A stretch of 64,000 bases of DNA from Primulina eburnea. Its lineage: Eukaryota > Streptophyta > Magnoliopsida > Lamiales > Gesneriaceae. A program made the translations under genes and the position numbers. Under the pieces are notes generated by a model. The model made no database searches. It was not told the origin of the DNA and saw nothing but the letters and a program-made list of their open reading frames with translations. The DNA lies in NCBI RefSeq assembly GCF_022965805.1, contig NC_133104.1, positions 28,764,069 to 28,828,068 of the forward strand. Reading direction: 5' to 3'. Position 1 is the stretch's first letter; each line of letters starts with the position of its first letter. Shown here piece by piece: positions 59,328-64,000 of this stretch.

Positions 59328-60049
59328 TTCATTGTGCTACCTATCTATTTGGAGGAGACGCCCGCTTATGGTGGGAAGGAGCATCCGTAGCCCTGAACTT
59401 GGCTACTCTGAGCTGGACGCGCTTCACCGAGGTATTCTACTCGAAATATTTTACTTACGAGGTGCGTTCCAGGTTGACCAGGGAGTGCATGACCCTGAGG
59501 CAGGGAGATATGACCGTTACGGATTTCATCCGTAAGTTTGAGAGGGGCTGCCATTTTGTGCCCCTGATTGCAAACGATGCCGGAGCAAAGTTGAACACTT
59601 TCTGGATGGTTTGCGACCGATCTTGCGCCGTGATGTTAGGGTGGCTGGCCCTACTACTTATGATGTCGCCGTCTCCAGATCTCTAGCTGCAGAGCAGGAT
59701 CTGAATGACATTGAGAGAGACCGCTAGGGCAAGTGACCAGTCCAAGTGCCATACCGCCCTCCTCCTCACCAGCAGCCCCATAGTAAGAAGCCTTTCCACG
59801 GCCCACCCAGAAACAGAGGACAACAGCAGCAGCGGAGACACGCAGTCCCGAGGACTTTTGAGCACCCAGTCTGTCCTAGGTGCACACGCCGCCATGCTGG
59901 AGCGTGTATATATGGTTCAGGGAAGTGTTACAAGTGTGGTAGTTCAGACCACTTGCTGCAGCAATGCCCATAAGGGAGTCTGCCTACCCAAGGCAGAGTT
60001 TTTGCACTCCATGTAGTGGAGACGAACCCAGACACCATGCTCATGACAG
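59328..60049 (+). pseudogene. gag of element C (Tekay-like), 5'-truncated and broken
   Basis: Starts in the middle of the capsid (TYLFGGDARLWWEGASVA, EVFYSKYFTYEVRSRL, MTLRQGDMTVTDFIRKFERG), parallel to element A gag from about codon 110. A frameshift near 59590, a TAG near 59727 and a stop near 59971 break it. The zinc knuckle CYKCGSSDHLLQQC and the preceding CPRCTRRHAGAC are conserved with A. It ends at the splice-donor candidate at 60050. Confidence 0.88.
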
Positions 60050-60250
60050 GTATCTTAAAGCTTTAAGTTAATATTTGAAATTAAATGTTTTGGGAATCTG
60101 GATTAAGATTTTGAACTTAGAATTGTGATACGATTGCATGCTCAAATCAGTTATACTTTCGGGAATTAGGTTAGAAGAACTTTGACCTTCGCATGTCTAT
60201 AGGTTAGTTCTTGTGATTATTGGGTTCAGCTTGACGTTCCAACCTTTCAG
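60050..60250 (+). other. Probable spliceosomal intron between gag and protease of element C
   Basis: 201 nt, starts GTATCTT and ends AACCTTTCAG, AT-rich, in-frame TAA after five codons. It falls in the same codon and phase (phase 1, Gly) as the candidate intron of element A, while its own sequence is unrelated to it. The flanking codons align: MTG before, and [19 protein letters not shown] after. Confidence 0.75.
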
Positions 60251-63200
60251 GGAGAATTTTTATAGCTGGTTCACCTACGAAAGCCTTGATAGATTCAGGG
60301 GCTACTCATTCGTTCATTTCGGAGACCTTTGCTAATTTTCTCAAGGTCAAGACCATTGGGCTAGATATAGCCTATTCAGTAGTACTGCCTTTGGGAGAGG
60401 AGATGGCAGCTACTAATGTGATCCGAGACATAGACCTCAAGCTTCATAGCAATCTTGTTTATGCTGATCTTATCGTTTTGCCGATGCCAGAGTTTGACAT
60501 TCTCTTGGGGATGGACTGGCTATTAAGGAACAGAGTTTTGATCGACTTCCAGTGAAGATCTGATCTAGTCGAACCGCCTGGGATGGAGCAGTTCTTATTC
60601 GAACCAGACATGTACTTTCATTTACCGTGTTTGATATCTTGTGTCTAGGTTAGGAAGCTCATGCATAGAGGGTGTCGAAGTTTTTGGCAACTTTGTATTC
60701 CTTCCCGAGACACCCAGTCAGTCAGCCTCCTATGTCCCAATTTTTAGGGATTTTCTAGACGTTTTTCCTGACGACGTCTCAGGTATGCCACCCGAGCGAG
60801 AGGTGGAGTTTTCTATTGAGCTTATGCCAGGTACGGATCCGATCTCCAAAGCACCGTACCGATTAGCACCGACAGAGATGGCAGAACTTAAGAAACAGAT
60901 TCAGGAACTTCTTGACAACGAGTTCATTCACCCGAGTTTTTCACCATGGGGCACACCAGTCTTGTTTGTGAAGAAGAAGGATGGTACGATGAGGCTCTGC
61001 ATTGATTACCGGGAATTGAACATGGTTACAGTGAAGAAAAAATACCCACTCCCGAGGATTTAAGATTTATTTGACCAGTTGTAGGGAGCTTCAGTATTTT
61101 CGAAGATCGATCAGTGTTTTGGCTATCACCATTTGAGGGTGAAAGACGCCGATGTTCTCAAGACTGCTTTTAGGACTCGTTATGGCCACTTCGAGTTCCT
61201 TGTGATGCCGTTCGGTTTGACGAATGCGCTAGCGATCTTCATGGATCTCATGAATCGCGTATTTCAGCTGTATCTTGATCAGTTTGTGATAGTATTCATT
61301 GACGACATTCTCGTCTACTCAAAGAATCAAGAGGATCACACCAGACATCTGACCCCAGTTTTGCTGACCCTACAGAAGCATAAGCTATTTGCGAAGTTCA
61401 TTAAATGCGAATTTTGGTTAGAGAAGGTGGCGTTCTTAGGCCACAGCGTTTCTAGCAGCGGTATCGAGGTAGACCCAGCAAAAGTTGCAGCAGTCAGAGA
61501 TTGGGTTGTGTCACAGAATGCATCAGAGATCCGTAGTTTCCTTGGGCTAGCAGGATATTATCGGAAGTTTATTCAGGGATTCTCCTCGATCGCAGTTTCA
61601 CTCACGTCGTTGAGAAAGAAGAATGCGAAATTTTTGTGGAGCGATGAGTGTCAGAAGAGCTTCGATACTTTGAAATAAGATCTTATCTCAGCGCCAGTAT
61701 TGGCCATACCGTCAAAGCCCAGAGACTTTGTTTTGTATACCGATGCTTCGAAGCTCAGTTTAGCCGCCGTGTTAATGCAGCATGGGAAGGTGATAGCATA
61801 TGCCTCTCGACAGTTGAAGATCCATGAGAAGAACTACCCTACCCACAATCTAGGGTTGGTCGCCGTAGTTTTTGCTTTGAAGATTCGGAGGCATTATTAG
61901 TACGGAGAGAAGTGCTAGATCTTTACCGACAATAAGAGCCTCCAGTAATTCTTTAGGAAGAAAGAGCTGAATATGCGTCAGAGGCATTGGTTGGAGATAG
62001 TAAATGACTATGACTGTGACATTAGCTACCACCCTGGTAAAGATAATGTAGTTGTGGATGCATTGAGCAGAAAAGTCGCGGTGATGGCTCATATAGCGAT
62101 TTCGAGGCCTCTTCATTCTGAGATGCAGAGGTTTGGTCTAGAGACTTATCCTCGAGGTAGAGTTCCCCGTCTATCTACTTTGGTGATTCAGTCTTCCTTT
62201 CTAGACCGTATTCGCAGTGGTCAGTCAGCAGATGAGCAGTTGGCAAAGTGGAAGCAGAGAGATGAGGCCAAGCGCAGAGTCTTGTATGCAATTAGCGACG
62301 GTATTGTGAGATACCGAGACAGAATGTGGGTTCCTAGCAGTGATTTTATTCGAGCAGATATTCTATCCGAGGCCCATATGTCGTCGTACTCTATTCATCC
62401 TGGGAGTACGAAGATGTACAAATATATGCATTTGTTGTATTGGTGGCCAGGAATGAAGAAGGATATCAGACGTTTTGTATCCGAGTGTCTGACGTGCCAG
62501 CTAGTGAAAGTAGAGCATCAGAGACCAGCAGGCTTGCTCAAGTCTCTTCCTATTCCTGAGTTGAATCGGGAGAATATTACCATTGACTTCGTGACCGGTT
62601 TGCCGAAGTCAGTCAGAGGATCAAATGCTATCTGGGTGATTGTTGATCGTCTTACCAAATCAGCGCACTTCTTGCTCATTAAGACAAACTTTCACCATGA
62701 TTCAGTATGCAGAGTTGTATATCCGATAGATAGTCAGACTTCATGGTATTCCAGTTTCTATTGTGTCTGACCGAGATCCTAGATTCACTTCCACATTTTG
62801 GAAGAGCCTGCATTCAGCAGTGAGTACGAAGTTGTTATTTAGCAGAGATTTCACCATCAGACAGATGGGCAGTCAGAGAGAGTTATCCAGATTTTGGAGG
62901 AATTTCTTCGTGCTTGTTTCATCGATTTCTCAGGGAGTTGGGAGTCGAATTTGCCATTGGTAGATTTCACTTATAACAACAGCTTCCAGTCGTCTATAGG
63001 TATGGCTCCGTTTGAAGCACTGTATGGTCGTAAGTGTAGATCGCCTCTTCATTGGGAAGAAGTAGGGGAGGGATCAGAATTGGGTCCAGAGATCATTCAG
63101 CAGGCTGCCGATGTAGTAGTCAAGATCCGTGATAGGATGAGGACTGCTCAGAGTCGACAGAAGAGTTATGCAGATCACAGGAAGAGAGATCTAGAGTTTG

Positions 63201-63627
63201 CCGTTGGCGACCATGTTTCGTGAAGATAGCACCTATGAAAGGTGTCATGCGGTTCGGGAAGAAAGGAAAGCTCAGTCCGAGATTCATCGGACCATTTGAG
63301 ATCCTCGACACGGTTGGGACACTAGCTTATCGTGATGCTCTTCCGCTGAATCTGGCCGGAGTACACAATGTGTTCCACGTCTCTTTGCTGAGGAAGTATA
63401 TGGCGAATCCTTCGCATGTCCTGAATTTTGAACCATTGCAGCTCAGTCCAAACCTGTCTGATGAAGAGAGGCCAGTGAAAATCTTAAACAGACAGGAGAA
63501 GAAGCTTCGGAACAAGCTGGTTAAGCGAGTGAAAGTAAAGTGGCTTAATCATTCAGAGGAGGAAGCTACGTGGGAGTCTGAGCCAGAGATGAGGAGCCGT
63601 TATCCCGAGTTATTCAGTGAGTTTTAA
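60251..63627 (+). pseudogene. pol of element C (PR-RT-RH-IN-chromodomain), multiply broken
   Basis: Close relative of element A pol. Protease [15 protein letters not shown] (60283-); reverse transcriptase [19 protein letters not shown] and FIDDILVYS; RNase [14 protein letters not shown] and [15 protein letters not shown]; integrase zinc domain ending CLTCQLVKVEHQRP, core [24 protein letters not shown]; chromodomain tail ([19 protein letters not shown]). Stops at 60553, about 60646, 61061, about 61082, 61676 and near 61900-61950, and frameshifts near 62700-62770, 62890 and 63220 make it dead. More decayed than A, so older. Ends TAA 63625-63627. Confidence 0.92.
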
Positions 63628-63662
63628 TTTTGAGGACGAAATTTCTTTTAAGGGGGGAGCGT
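63627..63662 (+). other. Stem-loop and polypurine tract of element C
   Basis: AATTTTG and CGAAATT (63627-63644) form the same short stem with loop AGGA as in element A (one G-T pair), followed by the polypurine tract AAGGGGGGAGCGT (63650-63662) and the LTR. Confidence 0.82.
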
Positions 63663-64000
63663 TGTAGAACCCGTTGAATCAGACTACGTATAAGCCATGC
63701 ATAATTTCTAGTATTTAAATTAAAATGATTTCTTTATTTTTTGGCATTCTAAAGTTATTTAGTCTTGATTATTTATTTTAAATCGCAGTAGTTTAGTTAC
63801 TATCTTTTCAGTTAAATAAGTAAGGCCGGACTGGAGTTGGAGTATGAAGATAAAATTTAATATTAAGAAAACATTCCTAGAATTTATTTAAGATAAATAA
63901 TAAGTTAATTTAATGTAAAAGAATGTTTAAAGGATTTATTTAAGTAATTTGAGATAAGTAGTAAATAAATTCCTTTAGGTTCAATAATTAATTTATTAAT
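63663..64000 (+). repeat. 3' LTR of element C, first 338 bp
   Basis: Starts TGTAGAACCCG right after the polypurine tract and runs out of the window. It matches the start of the LTR at 20810 (shared GAATCAGACTACGTATAAGC-type and AAGTAAGGCCGGACT stretches) with substitutions and a rewritten segment near 63740-63790, so the two are family members but not a recent pair. Confidence 0.9.

Overview
This is plant nuclear DNA, almost certainly from a eudicot. It holds one intact host gene with plant-type introns, surrounded by nested LTR retrotransposons, many of them broken. Several repeat-encoded proteins (33966-36844 and 55518-55841) resemble, from memory, proteins that are very abundant in annotations of Gesneriaceae and other Lamiales. 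An asterid of that kind is therefore a reasonable but unproven guess. I saw no rRNA, tRNA gene, organellar DNA or CRISPR array.

Layout. (1) 1-10262: a young Ty3/gypsy chromovirus (Tekay-like, element A) with 2.76-kb LTRs, cut by the window start. (2) 10263-11640: two LTR relics. (3) 12159-16464: the host gene SMO2 (sterol 4-alpha-methyl oxidase 2), seven exons, apparently functional. (4) 16753-20809: the 3' half of a minus-strand Ty1/copia element. (5) 20810-24192: a 2.98-kb gypsy LTR (family C) joined at its primer-binding site to a small TRIM-like internal region and short LTR. (6) 24193-33209: a decayed minus-strand Athila-like element (F) with an extra gene in the env position. (7) 33210-37513: an element-borne acidic, coiled-coil protein gene (broken), then a polypurine tract and LTR start. 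(8) 37514-42395: the end of a Tat-lineage gypsy element (D): integrase tail, a 102-bp minisatellite, an antisense intron-containing gene with its own TATA box, and part of an LTR. (9) 42396-54868: Athila-like element E, complete with both LTRs, inserted into the Tat LTR. Downstream of its integrase it carries a Cys-rich reading frame and a captured, broken copy of the cytokinin-activating enzyme LONELY GUY (LOG), itself split by a copia-type solo LTR. (10) 54869-55841: the rest of the Tat LTR and a minus-strand copia fragment. (11) 55853-59278: the 5' half of another gypsy element (B), fused through a 49-bp piece of C-family LTR to (12) 59328-64000: the gag-pol and 3' LTR start of a decayed Tekay-like element C.

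Two themes stand out. A plant hormone gene has been picked up by a retrotransposon. And at least five unrelated LTR families here carry tandem arrays of short palindromes or hairpins, mostly in or near U3, several with compensating changes in the two arms. In addition, both Tekay-like elements have what looks like a roughly 200-nt spliceosomal intron between the gag zinc knuckle and the protease, at the same codon and phase. All dates and percentages given are counts made by eye.
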